From: Rothia sp. ZJ932
Lineage (GTDB): Bacteria > Actinomycetota > Actinomycetes > Actinomycetales > Micrococcaceae
Assembly (NCBI RefSeq): GCF_016924835.1
Contig: NZ_CP070480.1
Coordinates: forward strand, 434,001 to 498,000
DNA: 64,000 bases
Direction: 5' to 3'
Part shown: one piece after another, positions 25,300 through 34,365 of the stretch
Position numbering within the stretch: position 1 is the stretch's first letter
Layout: each line of letters begins with the position of its first letter
The notes under the pieces: generated by a model
Told to the model about the DNA's origin: nothing
Seen by the model: only the letters and a program-made list of their open reading frames with translations
Database searches by the model: none
Made by a program: the position numbers and the translations under genes

Positions 25300-26376
25300 T
25301 TAGATGCTGCGTGAAGGAGCGAAGAACTGACGCGCCCAGAGGGCAACGTAGACCAGCGCCACCAAAATAGGTACTTCAATGAGAGGCCCTACCACACCGG
25401 CAAGGGCCTGACCGCTCTGCGCGCCAAAGGTAGCAATAGCCACCGCAATCGCCAGCTCGAAATTATTACCTGATGCCGTGAATGAGAGAGTTGTGGTCTT
25501 TTCATACCCCAGCTTCAGTGCCCAACCAATCACCATGCTTGCCGCAAAAGTCACCAAGAAGTAGAGCACCAGCGGCACCGCAATACGGGCAACGTCTAGC
25601 GGGTTAGAGATGACCGCGTCCCCCTGCAAAGCAAAGAGCACCACAATGGTGAAGAGCAGACCGTAAAGAGCCCAGGGGCTAAGAGCCGGAACGAAAGTGT
25701 TTTCGTACCAGTTGCGTCCCTTTGTCTTCTCACCCACGGCGCGTGTGAGAAAGCCCAGCAGCAGGGGAATACCCAAGAAAACCAGCACCGAAAGTATAAC
25801 CGTCGTCAGTGAGAACTCGACGCTGGTGGTCGGTAGCCCCAACCAGGTGGGCAATGCCTGTAGGTAGAACCATCCCAGGGCACCGTAAGCGAGTACCTGA
25901 AAGATAGAGTTGATCGCGACCAAAACCGCCGCTGCCTCGCGGTCACCGCAGGCAAGGTCATTCCAAATCAGCACCATCGCAATGCAGCGAGCCAAACCTA
26001 CAATAATCAGACCGGTACGGTACTCGGGCAAATCAGGCAAGAAAATCCAGGCGAGAGCGAACATGAAGGCCGGTGCCAGTAACCAGTTAATGACCAGCGA
26101 GGTCACCATGAGTTTTTTATCGGCAAGCACCTCACCTGTTTCGGTGTAGCGAATCTTAGCCAGCACCGGGTACATCATCACCAACAGCCCCAAGGCAATG
26201 GGCAGAGAAACTCCGGCGACCTGAACGGACTCCAGCGCTGTACCCACCTGAGGTAAGAAGCGACCGAGTAGCAAGCCCAGAACCATGGCGGCGAGAATCC
26301 ACAGGGGTAAAAAGCGGTCGAGCACAGATAACTTGGCGATCACCTGGTCAGTGTCGTTAGCGGGGTGAGCACTCAC
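25300..26376 (-). CDS. acr3: Arsenite efflux transporter, ACR3 family
   Basis: A 358-residue, ten-helix carrier that expels arsenite (and often antimonite) from the cell. The ACR3 signature GLARCIAMVLIWNDLACGD includes the conserved membrane cysteine needed for transport, and FTASGNNFELAIAVAIATFG is the second hallmark. The GTG at 26376 is chosen because an AAGAAGG site lies about 8 bases upstream; the longer frame to 26481 would run across the operator region. It is divergent from arsR-arsC, forming a complete resistance module with an operator between. Confidence 0.92.
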   Translation of the reverse strand: MSAHPANDTDQVIAKLSVLDRFLPLWILAAMVLGLLLGRFLPQVGTALESVQVAGVSLPIALGLLVMMYPVLAKIRYTETGEVLADKKLMVTSLVINWLLAPAFMFALAWIFLPDLPEYRTGLIIVGLARCIAMVLIWNDLACGDREAAAVLVAINSIFQVLAYGALGWFYLQALPTWLGLPTTSVEFSLTTVILSVLVFLGIPLLLGFLTRAVGEKTKGRNWYENTFVPALSPWALYGLLFTIVVLFALQGDAVISNPLDVARIAVPLVLYFLVTFAASMVIGWALKLGYEKTTTLSFTASGNNFELAIAVAIATFGAQSGQALAGVVGPLIEVPILVALVYVALWARQFFAPSRSI

Positions 26377-26421
26377 AGCGCACCTTCTTTCATCGATAAA
26401 CTTCGATATTTTCTGTGCCAG

Positions 26422-26446
26422 TATATATTGAAATCTATCGATATAT
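26422..26446. promoter_or_regulatory. Probable ArsR operator
   Basis: ATATAT and ATATAT flank an imperfect dyad (TTGAAATCTATCG) between the divergent acr3 and arsR genes. The AT-rich, ATCGATA/TTGAAAT-type sequence resembles known ArsR boxes. It is well placed to control both promoters. Confidence 0.55.
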
Positions 26447-26499
26447 GTGTAATCTTGTTGAAAAGGCAATCTTTGCCGCATCTCACGGGAGGTGAGCGT

Positions 26500-26826
26500 A
26501 TGAGAACATCATCGTGTTGCAGTATGGCAACCGAATCTGCGGTGCCAGTTGAGCATATTGCGCGTAAAGCCCAGTTCTACAAGGCTCTCGGCGATGAACG
26601 ACGGCTGACCCTGGTCTATCTCATTGATTCATCACCTGAAAAAAGTGTCTGCGTTTGTGACCTCACCGAACCGCTGGGGCTCAAACAATCTACCGTCTCG
26701 CACCACCTCAAGATTCTGGTAGACGCCGGTATTCTCGCCCGCGAACAGCGCGGCACCTGGGCGCACTACTCGGTGGCAGCATCCGCCCAAGAATGTATTA
26801 GTACCCTCTGGAAGGAACACCCATGA
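26500..26826 (+). CDS. arsR: ArsR-family arsenic-responsive repressor
   Basis: A 108-residue winged-helix repressor expected to leave DNA when arsenite binds cysteine pairs. The recognition region is LGLKQSTVSHHLKILVDAGIL. The classical CVCDL metal site is present (KSVCVCDLTE), and an extra Cys pair lies near the N-terminus (SSCCS). The ATG at 26500 has a GGGAGGTG site 5 bases upstream; the longer open frame from 26365 is rejected. Its stop overlaps the arsC start (ATGA), so the two are coupled. Confidence 0.93.
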   Translation: MRTSSCCSMATESAVPVEHIARKAQFYKALGDERRLTLVYLIDSSPEKSVCVCDLTEPLGLKQSTVSHHLKILVDAGILAREQRGTWAHYSVAASAQECISTLWKEHP

Positions 26827-27233
26827 CCGATCACAAGCCCACTATTTTGTTCGTATGCAATTCCAACAAGGGCAAGTCACAGATGGCTGCTGCCCTGTTA
26901 GAAGCTGAAGCGCCGGGTAAGTTCACCGTGGAGTCAGCAGGTACTAAAGCGGCAGTGGGGGAGGCTGTTAACCAGCAGGCTGCGACGTCACTGGCTGAAA
27001 TTGGTGCTGATATGTTGGCAGGTACTCTTACCCAGCTGACTGAGGAGGCGATGCGTGCTGCCGACCGTGTAGTCGTGGTGGGCGGGGCGAAACTTCCCGA
27101 GGTTGACGGTGTTGAGGTTGAGCGCTGGGAAACCGGCGAACCCTCAGAACGCGGCATCGAAGGCGAAGAGCGCATGAACCTGATTCGTGACGAGATCCGT
27201 GAGCGTGTGCAGAAACTGGCACAAAGCTACTAA
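26823..27233 (+). CDS. arsC: Arsenate reductase, low-molecular-weight-phosphatase type (mycothiol-dependent class)
   Basis: This 136-residue protein reduces arsenate to arsenite for export by ACR3. The active-site loop is Cys12 in FVCNSNKGKSQMAAALL. The end of the C-x5-R-S loop has Lys in place of Arg, as I recall for the mycothiol-linked arsenate reductases of Corynebacterium. The C-terminal stretch RWETGEPSERGIEGEERM, containing the conserved acidic residues, supports this class. It overlaps arsR by four bases and is followed by a strong terminator. Confidence 0.88.
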   Translation: MTDHKPTILFVCNSNKGKSQMAAALLEAEAPGKFTVESAGTKAAVGEAVNQQAATSLAEIGADMLAGTLTQLTEEAMRAADRVVVVGGAKLPEVDGVEVERWETGEPSERGIEGEERMNLIRDEIRERVQKLAQSY

Positions 27234-27281
27234 CCCAAAGTACTGCTACCTGAAGGTTGAATACGCGAATACAGCAAAAAT

Positions 27282-27313
27282 CCCGCTCACTTTTACAGTG
27301 AGCGGGGCTTTTA
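27282..27313 (+). terminator. Terminator of arsR-arsC
   Basis: A perfect 10-bp stem (CCCGCTCACT with AGTGAGCGGG, TTTAC loop) is followed by GCTTTTAT. It separates the arsenic operon from the convergent tRNA gene. Confidence 0.9.
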
Positions 27314-27317
27314 TGCT

Positions 27318-27394
27318 TGGTCGGGATGACAGGATTTGAACCTGCGACCTCGTCGTCCCGAACGACGCGCGCTACCAAGCTGCGCCACATCCCG
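27318..27394 (-). tRNA. tRNA-Pro, anticodon CGG
   Basis: On the minus strand the acceptor arm CGGGATG pairs with CATCCCG, followed by an encoded ACCA end. The D-arm region is GGCGCAGCTTGGTAGCGC. The anticodon arm CGTCG-TTCGGGA-CGACG places CGG at positions 34-36. The T-arm has the canonical GGTTCAAATCC. The cloverleaf is complete, at 77 bases including CCA. Confidence 0.95.
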
Positions 27395-27474
27395 ATTATT
27401 AACTCATGACGCTAAGCGTCAAAGCAACATCAACCAGTATAACCCTGCCACGCGGACGCCGCAAAATCTTCGAC

Positions 27475-27504
27475 GCGGACGCGCGAGCCTACCCGCGCGT
27501 CCGC
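27475..27504. repeat. Inverted pair of the GGACGCG repeat forming a hairpin
   Basis: GCGGACGCGCG (27475-27485) and CGCGCGTCCGC (27494-27504) form an 11-bp stem with an 8-base loop. It lies between the convergent-side end of the large dehydrogenase gene (stop at 27530) and the tRNA. Each arm contains the window-wide repeat GGACGCG/CGCGTCC. It may act as the terminator of the dehydrogenase gene, although a U-tract is absent. Confidence 0.7.
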
Positions 27505-27529
27505 CCAGCTACCCCGGTGAACGGTAGAA

Positions 27530-30436
27530 CTAGCGGGTTGCCTTCTCGACCAGTTGCAGAATGTTCTGGTAGGTGTGCCCGGTAGCCTCGGTCATACCCT
27601 GCTCACAGGTGCGGTTGGTCGAAACATAGGCGGAGTAGCTGCGCTCATTGACCTCACGCGCCTCAGCTTTCGTCGCAGAAGCAGTGAGCTCGGGATGCAA
27701 CATGCCGCGGTCACCGGCATAACCACAGCAACCCCAGTTAGCGGGTACTACTGCGTCCGGCGAAATCGCCTGAGCCAGTGCCACAAATTGCGCCTGAACA
27801 CCCAGGTGGGTGACTGAGCAGGTGGGGTGTAAAACCACAGAATCCAGCGGACGCGTTACCGTGAGCCCAGGTAGCAGACGCTCAGCGGTGAACTGCACAG
27901 CATCAATAAAGCGAATCTTGGCAAAATCAGCCTCTCCTGCGCGCACTCCGTTCTTCAGCTGACTTTCAGCGGCAGCTGTCACCTTGGACTTCATCACTTC
28001 AAGCCCCTCAGTACACGAGGACGCATCGCAGACCACGGGCAACTCACCGCCACGGGTTGCCTTCCACAGAGTGCTCAGAACTTTATCGCTCATCAGCAAG
28101 TAGCCGTCGGTGTACCCCTTAGACTTCCAGGGAGTACCGCAGCACAGCGATGAGATACCCTCGGGCACTGTGTAGCGCACTCCCGCACGCTCACACAACT
28201 GTTCAAAAGCAGCCGTTGCGTTCATCGGCTCAGCCTTGCCGTCACCGTCAACACCACCGAACATGGCGTTGACGCAGGCGGGGAAGAAAACAATCTCGGC
28301 ACGGACATCAGGGTGCGCTACACGATGTTTACCACCAGCTGACAACGACTTCTTATACTGAGGCACCAGGTCTTCACCCATGACCTTACGCCCGAAATCA
28401 GTCACCGCCTTCACCGCGGGGAAGGGTAGCTTCTTAGCGATATCTAAGGCGACACCGGCACCAGCATCCACCGCGCCCCAGTTCTTTGCGGCAATCGTCC
28501 ACCCCGTAGCCACCAACTTATTCTGGTTCTCACTACGCAGACGCCGCACCAAATCACCTGTATCAATGAGCACGGGGCAACGAGTGAAGCACATACCATC
28601 TACCGCGCAGGTCTCGATGCCGTAGTACTCATAATCTTTACGCAAGCGGTTTGCCAGATCTGGATTGTGCTCCTCAGCCGTCTGAACCTCGCGGCGCATG
28701 ACGATACGCTGGCGCGGGGTCAGCGTCAAATCCTTAGACGGGCATACCGGCTCACAGTAACCGCACTCCACACAGCGATCAACCTCCTGCTCCACAGCGG
28801 GCGCAACCTTGAGATTCTCAATGTAGGTGCGGGGATTATCGGTAATAATGACACCGGGGTTGAGCAAGGCTGTGGGGTCAATCAGGCGCTTGACTTCAAC
28901 CATCACCTCGTAAAGTTCGGTACCAAACTGACGCTCGATATAAGGTGCCATAATGCGACCTGTACCGTGCTCGGCTTTCAGCGACCCCTGGCGTCCTACA
29001 ATCAGATCCACCATGTCTTCGGTGAAGGCTTCGTAGCGACGCAGCTTATCGGCATCATCAAACTTTTCATTGAGCATGAAGTGAACGTTACCATCCTTAG
29101 CATGACCGAAAATCACCGAATCCTCATAGCCGTGGACATCAAAGAGAGTACCCAGCTCCTGGCAGGTTTCACCCAGCACATCCACAGGCACCACCACGTC
29201 CTCTAACAGAGCATTAGTACCTGAGGGTCTGTTGCCCGCAACCGTTGTATAAAGCCCGCGGCGAGCCTGCCAGAGCTTGTTGCGCTCGCTCAAATCGGTG
29301 GTCATTTCAACGGGCGCCACCACGGGCAGGGACGCGAACATGGGCGCGGCGGCATCCTCTAAAGCCCTGAGCTCCTCAGCAGAGTTGCCCTGGAATTCCA
29401 CCAGCACTGAGGCGTGGTCTTTCACGTCAATCGCTGCAAGCGCAGCAGCTGCCTGACCGGTGCGCTGGGCAACACGAATAGAGGTAGCATCTAGAAGTTC
29501 AGCGGTAGAGAGCTTGTTCTCTACCAGTGTGGGCACCATTTTTGCCGCGGTGATGAGGTCATCAAAAACCAGCAGGCCGGTTGAAACATTGGTGAGAATA
29601 GGTAGGGTGCGGTAGGTTGCTGAAGCCACAAAAGCCAGAGTGCCCTCAGAGCCCACCAAGAGGTGCTCCAAAATCTCGACAGGGGTTTCAAAATCGAGAA
29701 AAGAGTTAAGCCCGTAACCCATGGTGTTCTTCATCGAGAACTGCTGCTTGATGGTGGCAACGGACGCGGGATTTGCAAGAATACGTCGGCGCAGGCGTAA
29801 TAAACCCTCGTGAATATCGGGTTCTTGGGCGCGCAACTGGGCATCGGCATCTGCGTCCGCAGTATCAATCACGGTACCCGAGGGCAGCACAAAAACCAGG
29901 GATTCGAGGGTGTTATAGGTGTTGAACTCTGTGCCGGATGACATGCCGGAGGAGTTGTTAGCAACCACACCACCGATGGTGCAGGCACTCAAGGACGCGG
30001 GGTCAGGACCCAGCCGGTAACCGTAGGGTGCCAGCATATTGTTGACCGCCATGACGGTCGCTCCGGGCTGCACCCGCACCCGTTGACCGCTATCGAGAAC
30101 CTCTATGTCGCGAAAATTGCGGCGGGTATCGAGCATCAAACCGTCGCTGACTGCCTGCCCTGAAAGCGAGGTGCCGCCGGAACGGAAGGTCAGTGGAACC
30201 CCGTGACGCGAAGCAGAAGCGAAAATCGCACCCATATCATCAGCTGAACGAGGACGCAGCACCCCACCGGGAACCAGCAGGTAGTGGGAAGCATCGTGGG
30301 CAATAGCCAAACGGTCAATTTCTTTGACCGAGATAGCGTCAGCTCCCAAGAGGGATTGAAGCTCTGAGGCGACACCGCTCAACCCGTGGGCGTGCGGTGA
30401 GTCAAGGGAGGTAGCAGAGACAGCAACGGCAGACAT
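27530..30436 (-). CDS. FAD/Fe-S 2-hydroxyacid dehydrogenase (probable D-lactate dehydrogenase, GlcD-GlcF-like fusion)
   Basis: A 968-residue fusion of an FAD-binding PCMH-type oxidase (GGTSLSGQAVSDGLMLD, VGSEGTLAFV) with a C-terminal ferredoxin part (CVECGYCEPVCPS, CAVDGMCFTRCPV) and CCG-type domain (FFPACVNAMFGG, WGCCGYAGDRG). Such proteins oxidise D-lactate or D-2-hydroxyglutarate and pass electrons to the respiratory chain. D-lactate is favoured because the L-lactate genes are close, but substrate cannot be read from sequence. The ATG at 30436 has an AAAGGTG site about 7 bases upstream, preferred over the start at 30520. It is separated from the ABC genes upstream by about 90 bases. Confidence 0.85.
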   Translation of the reverse strand: MSAVAVSATSLDSPHAHGLSGVASELQSLLGADAISVKEIDRLAIAHDASHYLLVPGGVLRPRSADDMGAIFASASRHGVPLTFRSGGTSLSGQAVSDGLMLDTRRNFRDIEVLDSGQRVRVQPGATVMAVNNMLAPYGYRLGPDPASLSACTIGGVVANNSSGMSSGTEFNTYNTLESLVFVLPSGTVIDTADADADAQLRAQEPDIHEGLLRLRRRILANPASVATIKQQFSMKNTMGYGLNSFLDFETPVEILEHLLVGSEGTLAFVASATYRTLPILTNVSTGLLVFDDLITAAKMVPTLVENKLSTAELLDATSIRVAQRTGQAAAALAAIDVKDHASVLVEFQGNSAEELRALEDAAAPMFASLPVVAPVEMTTDLSERNKLWQARRGLYTTVAGNRPSGTNALLEDVVVPVDVLGETCQELGTLFDVHGYEDSVIFGHAKDGNVHFMLNEKFDDADKLRRYEAFTEDMVDLIVGRQGSLKAEHGTGRIMAPYIERQFGTELYEVMVEVKRLIDPTALLNPGVIITDNPRTYIENLKVAPAVEQEVDRCVECGYCEPVCPSKDLTLTPRQRIVMRREVQTAEEHNPDLANRLRKDYEYYGIETCAVDGMCFTRCPVLIDTGDLVRRLRSENQNKLVATGWTIAAKNWGAVDAGAGVALDIAKKLPFPAVKAVTDFGRKVMGEDLVPQYKKSLSAGGKHRVAHPDVRAEIVFFPACVNAMFGGVDGDGKAEPMNATAAFEQLCERAGVRYTVPEGISSLCCGTPWKSKGYTDGYLLMSDKVLSTLWKATRGGELPVVCDASSCTEGLEVMKSKVTAAAESQLKNGVRAGEADFAKIRFIDAVQFTAERLLPGLTVTRPLDSVVLHPTCSVTHLGVQAQFVALAQAISPDAVVPANWGCCGYAGDRGMLHPELTASATKAEAREVNERSYSAYVSTNRTCEQGMTEATGHTYQNILQLVEKATR

Positions 30437-30525
30437 AACAAACACCTTTGTTCGTGCGAGTGTGATTGTCTCTATTTTAGAGTTGCTAGTGTTGTTCATC
30501 TCTTCATGAAACTCGCGCATCTTCG

Positions 30526-32331
30526 CTAGATTGCCATTGATTCTTCCCAGGACGTGTGGAGTTGAGCGAAGCGTCCGCCGGACTCAATGAGCTGGGTGGG
30601 GGAGCCATCTTCGACGATGGTGCCGTCATCAATCACAAGAATACGGTCCGAGGTCAGCACCGTTGAGAGACGGTGGGCAATCACGAGAGAAGTGCGCCCC
30701 GCCAACAGTTTCTCAAGCCCGGCTTGAACTAACCGTTCGGAGGGAATATCAAGGGAGGCGGTCGCTTCATCGAGAATAAGCACCGCCGGGTCTACCAAGA
30801 AAGCACGGGCAAACGAGATGAGCTGACGCTGACCGGCTGAGACCGAACCACCGCGCTTTGAAAGGTCGGTGTTGTACCCCTCGGGCATCACCGAGATGAA
30901 CCCGTGGGCACCCACCGCCCGCGCTGCATCCTCAACTTCTTGGTCGGTTGCTTCGGGTCTGCCCAGCCTAATGTTCTCAGAGATAGTGCCGGTAAAAAGA
31001 AAAGCCTCCTGAGTCACCATAACGACTTCACGGCGCAACTGCTCATCGGCAAGATCACTCACAGCAACCCCGTCCAAGGTCAAAGAACCCTCAGTGAGAT
31101 CGTAGAAACGTGCCACCAATTTAGCGAGGGTAGATTTACCGGCACCGGTTTTACCCACCAGAGCTACCTGCTGACCGGCGGGAATGTCCAGGTTGAAGGG
31201 GTGCAAGGCAGGGCGACCGGGCAGGTACTCAAAACTCGTGTCCCTAAACTCAAGGTGACCCGCAGCAGGCTGGGTACGCTGTACCGGACGCGCCGGTTCG
31301 GCAACCTGGGGTACTTCGGCGAGAAAGCCCGAGACCTTCTCTAAAGCCGATACGGCAGACTGTAACTGGTTGTAGAACTGCGACATTTGAAAGACCGGTT
31401 CAAAGATGCGGTTGGCGTATATAACCAGTGCAAGCAGGGTGCCCACCTGCATGGCTCCCTCAAGCACAGAGTGACCGCCAACCACCAGCACTACCGCCAC
31501 GAAGACGGTGCCCGCACCCAGCAGAGAGGGCAGGTAGAGACCAAAGATTTTGACGGAATCCATGACGCGCAGACGGTAGTCTTCTGCTTTTTCGCCGTAG
31601 ACCGAGCGGGCGCGTGCCTCATTGTTGAAGGCTTTGATGGCGCGAATACTGCCGAAAGTCTCTGTGAAGCGTCCAATAAGCTGGGCTGATTCAACACGCT
31701 GGGCACGAAAAGCCACCGACGAGCGGCGCTGAAACCAGACGGTCAGCAGAGCCACGGGAACCATCATGACTAGCAGACCGACACCTGCCCGCCACTCCAT
31801 CACAAAGAGAGCTATCACAGAGAAAACCATGCTCAGGGCGGCAGCGGCGAGCTGAGATAGACCGGAATCGAGAAAAGCCTTGAGTGTTTCAAGGTCTGAA
31901 GTCAGGCGCGAGATCACACGTCCGGCAGTATATTTCTCGTGAAAACCCACGCTGAGTTTCTGCGCGTGATCGAACATTTCAAGGCGTAGGGCATAGAGGG
32001 CTTTTTGCGAGAGACGGGTGGTCACCACAATATTCAGGTACACAAAGACACCGGCAAGAATCGCGGCAGCCCCAAACACCGCTAGCGAAACCAGCATAGG
32101 CTGAGAGTTGCCCTCACGCAGGGGGTTTAAGGCGTTGTTCAACGTGTAGGCAATCAGCCAGGGCGCCAGGGTATTAAGACCCATCGCCGCTACCACGTAG
32201 ATGATAGAGAGCATGAGCTCTTTACGCAGGGGCTTCAGAACTCGCACCAGCAGAGCCATAGAACGCTGGCGGGTAAATTTCTTCTCTGAAGCATCGAGCT
32301 CAATTTTGTCTTCGGCAAGTTGCTGTGACAC
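30526..32331 (-). CDS. ABC exporter half-transporter, ATPase plus six-helix domain (subunit with consensus Walker B)
   Basis: A 601-residue half-exporter: six-helix membrane domain (about 30-330) and ATPase domain (about 355-590). Walker A is GKTGAGKST, Walker B is VLILDEATASLD with the catalytic Glu, and the H-loop is IAHRLS. The ABC signature is altered to SVSAGQRQL instead of LSGGQ. Together with the partner's missing catalytic Glu, this fits an asymmetric heterodimer with one degenerate ATP site, as in BmrCD, LmrCD and TM287/288. The GTG start lies 4 bases after the partner's stop, so the genes are coupled. Multidrug or lipid export is probable; substrate unknown. Confidence 0.92.
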   Translation of the reverse strand: MSQQLAEDKIELDASEKKFTRQRSMALLVRVLKPLRKELMLSIIYVVAAMGLNTLAPWLIAYTLNNALNPLREGNSQPMLVSLAVFGAAAILAGVFVYLNIVVTTRLSQKALYALRLEMFDHAQKLSVGFHEKYTAGRVISRLTSDLETLKAFLDSGLSQLAAAALSMVFSVIALFVMEWRAGVGLLVMMVPVALLTVWFQRRSSVAFRAQRVESAQLIGRFTETFGSIRAIKAFNNEARARSVYGEKAEDYRLRVMDSVKIFGLYLPSLLGAGTVFVAVVLVVGGHSVLEGAMQVGTLLALVIYANRIFEPVFQMSQFYNQLQSAVSALEKVSGFLAEVPQVAEPARPVQRTQPAAGHLEFRDTSFEYLPGRPALHPFNLDIPAGQQVALVGKTGAGKSTLAKLVARFYDLTEGSLTLDGVAVSDLADEQLRREVVMVTQEAFLFTGTISENIRLGRPEATDQEVEDAARAVGAHGFISVMPEGYNTDLSKRGGSVSAGQRQLISFARAFLVDPAVLILDEATASLDIPSERLVQAGLEKLLAGRTSLVIAHRLSTVLTSDRILVIDDGTIVEDGSPTQLIESGGRFAQLHTSWEESMAI

Positions 32332-32337
32332 GGTTCT

Positions 32338-34212
32338 TTAGCCCTCCTTACTCTCATCAAGGGGTGCCATCAACGCCCGATACTCCGGGTGCGATTGCAA
32401 ATGAGCAGGAGTGCCCACTGCAATAATTGCGCCCTCTTTCATCACGGCAACCCGGTCGGCAAGGGCAACGGTTGAGGGGCGGTGAGCGGTCAGCAGGGTA
32501 GTAGTGTTCACCAGCTGCTTTTTCAGCTGCTGCATCACGAACTCCTCGGTATTAACGTCGAGAGCCGACAGCGGATCATCAAGGAGCATGACGCGCGGCT
32601 GGGCTGCAATGGCGCGGGCGAGCGACAGACGCTGACGCTGACCACCCGATAAGTTCATGCCCTCTTCACCAATCACAGAATCAACACCCTCAGGTAGTTT
32701 CTCCACAAAATCAGCAGAGGCAACGTCAAGACCCAGACGCAAACGCGCGTCCGCCTCTTGGGCGCTCATCCGCGAACGGTCAACACCCAGCAACACGTTC
32801 TCACGCACCGTATCTGAGAACAATACAGGCTCTTCAAAAGCGAAAGAAACTTGTTGGCGCAACTGGTGAATGCTGAGTGATTTAACGTCAACCCCGTCTA
32901 TGGAGATGGTGCCGGCGGTTGCATCATAGAGACGCGGTACCAGCTGCAAAACTGTTGATTTACCCGAACCTGTGACACCCACCAGGGCAATAATCTCACC
33001 TGGTTCAATCTCTAGGCTAAAGTTTGTCAGCACAGCCGGTGCCGCTTCGGAGTAGGCGAAGCGAACGCCCGAAAAACTGAGAGAAGCGGGGGCCTGCGAA
33101 CTCTGCACCGAATGTTTCATCGGGGCGGACGCGCGTCCGTTCCCCGTCCTTTCGTTGCGGCTAGAGTCGCTGAGCAGGGGTATATCTTCTCCATCGGGGG
33201 TATCCACGATAGAGCGGTGGCGGTCTAAGGAGACCTTAGCGCCCAGCCCGATGCCCATGAGTGTACCCGCACGTTCTACCTGGGCATTCAAAATGGCGGT
33301 GGTTGCAAAGAAAGCGGTGAGTTCGCCAACGCTGAGCTGGTTGTGGGCAACCTGGTTGATGCCAACCCCCAGGGTAATAAGCGAGGTGACACCGACAATC
33401 AAAGAGTTCTGCATCATGAGCTTACCCATGAACCGCGAGCGGGTCACCTCAAGATCCCGCAACCTGGCGGAGTCCTCAGCGAAGCCCGCAAGAGCATGCT
33501 GACCGCGTCCGAGGGCTTTGAGCACACGCACACCGTGAACAGACTCCTCAACGGTGGTTGCTAGATCGCCAGCCATCTCTTGAGATTGGCGGGTGAGCTC
33601 TCGATACCCTTTAACAAACCGCCAGGTCACAAAAACCATGAGCGGTACACTGCACACGTAGATGAGGGTGAGCAGGGGAGACCCTCGCAGTAGGAGCACC
33701 GAGCCAACGACCAGCATCACCGCAACAGAGATGAGCTGAACCAGACCGAAAGTCATCCACTGGCGCAAGGTATTGAGATCACCCATTGAGCGCTGCAGAA
33801 GCTGCCCCGAGGGCCAACGGTCGTGAAAAGAAATGGGCTGACGCAGTAGTTTATCCACAATATTCAAACGCATCTGCTGCTCAACAGTGGACGCTGAATC
33901 AACCAATAAGAAGCGGCGCAACATCACCAAAGATACTTGGGCTGCGGCGACCCCCAGCACTATTAAACCGCCTAGCCACACCGTTGAGCTGGTGGGTGAT
34001 CCGCCCACCATCGCATCGACAATAAAGCTGAGCACTTGAGGAATCATCAGCTCCACGATGACTATAATGATGCTGACAGTCAGCCCCGCTATCCACCGTG
34101 CGCGGATAGGACGCAGATAAGAAAAAAGGGTGTGCGATTCGCCGGTCTGCCGGGAAAAGGGGGTAGGGGAGGGCACCTCAATACGCTTTGTTTTTAACAA
34201 AAAGTTCTGCAC
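32338..34212 (-). CDS. ABC exporter half-transporter (subunit with degenerate Walker B)
   Basis: A 624-residue half-exporter: membrane domain (about 35-330), a linker of about 50 residues rich in Ser and basic residues, and ATPase domain (about 385-615). Walker A is GVTGSGKST and the signature is a perfect LSGGQRQRL. Walker B reads VMLLDDPLSALD, with Asp where the catalytic Glu should be, so this subunit supplies the non-hydrolysing Walker B of a heterodimer with the protein at 30526-32331. The first codon is GTG at 34212; the ribosome site there is weak, and an in-frame GTG at about 34176 is an alternative. Confidence 0.92.
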   Translation of the reverse strand: MQNFLLKTKRIEVPSPTPFSRQTGESHTLFSYLRPIRARWIAGLTVSIIIVIVELMIPQVLSFIVDAMVGGSPTSSTVWLGGLIVLGVAAAQVSLVMLRRFLLVDSASTVEQQMRLNIVDKLLRQPISFHDRWPSGQLLQRSMGDLNTLRQWMTFGLVQLISVAVMLVVGSVLLLRGSPLLTLIYVCSVPLMVFVTWRFVKGYRELTRQSQEMAGDLATTVEESVHGVRVLKALGRGQHALAGFAEDSARLRDLEVTRSRFMGKLMMQNSLIVGVTSLITLGVGINQVAHNQLSVGELTAFFATTAILNAQVERAGTLMGIGLGAKVSLDRHRSIVDTPDGEDIPLLSDSSRNERTGNGRASAPMKHSVQSSQAPASLSFSGVRFAYSEAAPAVLTNFSLEIEPGEIIALVGVTGSGKSTVLQLVPRLYDATAGTISIDGVDVKSLSIHQLRQQVSFAFEEPVLFSDTVRENVLLGVDRSRMSAQEADARLRLGLDVASADFVEKLPEGVDSVIGEEGMNLSGGQRQRLSLARAIAAQPRVMLLDDPLSALDVNTEEFVMQQLKKQLVNTTTLLTAHRPSTVALADRVAVMKEGAIIAVGTPAHLQSHPEYRALMAPLDESKEG

Positions 34213-34365
34213 GCGCTAGCTACCAGCCTTCTCACCAGGGAATAGAGCCCTCCAGAATACAATTAGGCTCCACCTACAGTTCTACAGGGTTTTACACAAA
34301 AATTCGCGCCAGGATTTCTTCAAGCGAAATCATGACGCAAATTTTACGCAGAAAATATTGCCTAT

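Noticed and set aside
28667-29206. 179-residue open frame on the plus strand
   Set aside because: Antisense to the large FAD/Fe-S dehydrogenase; no start signal or domain.
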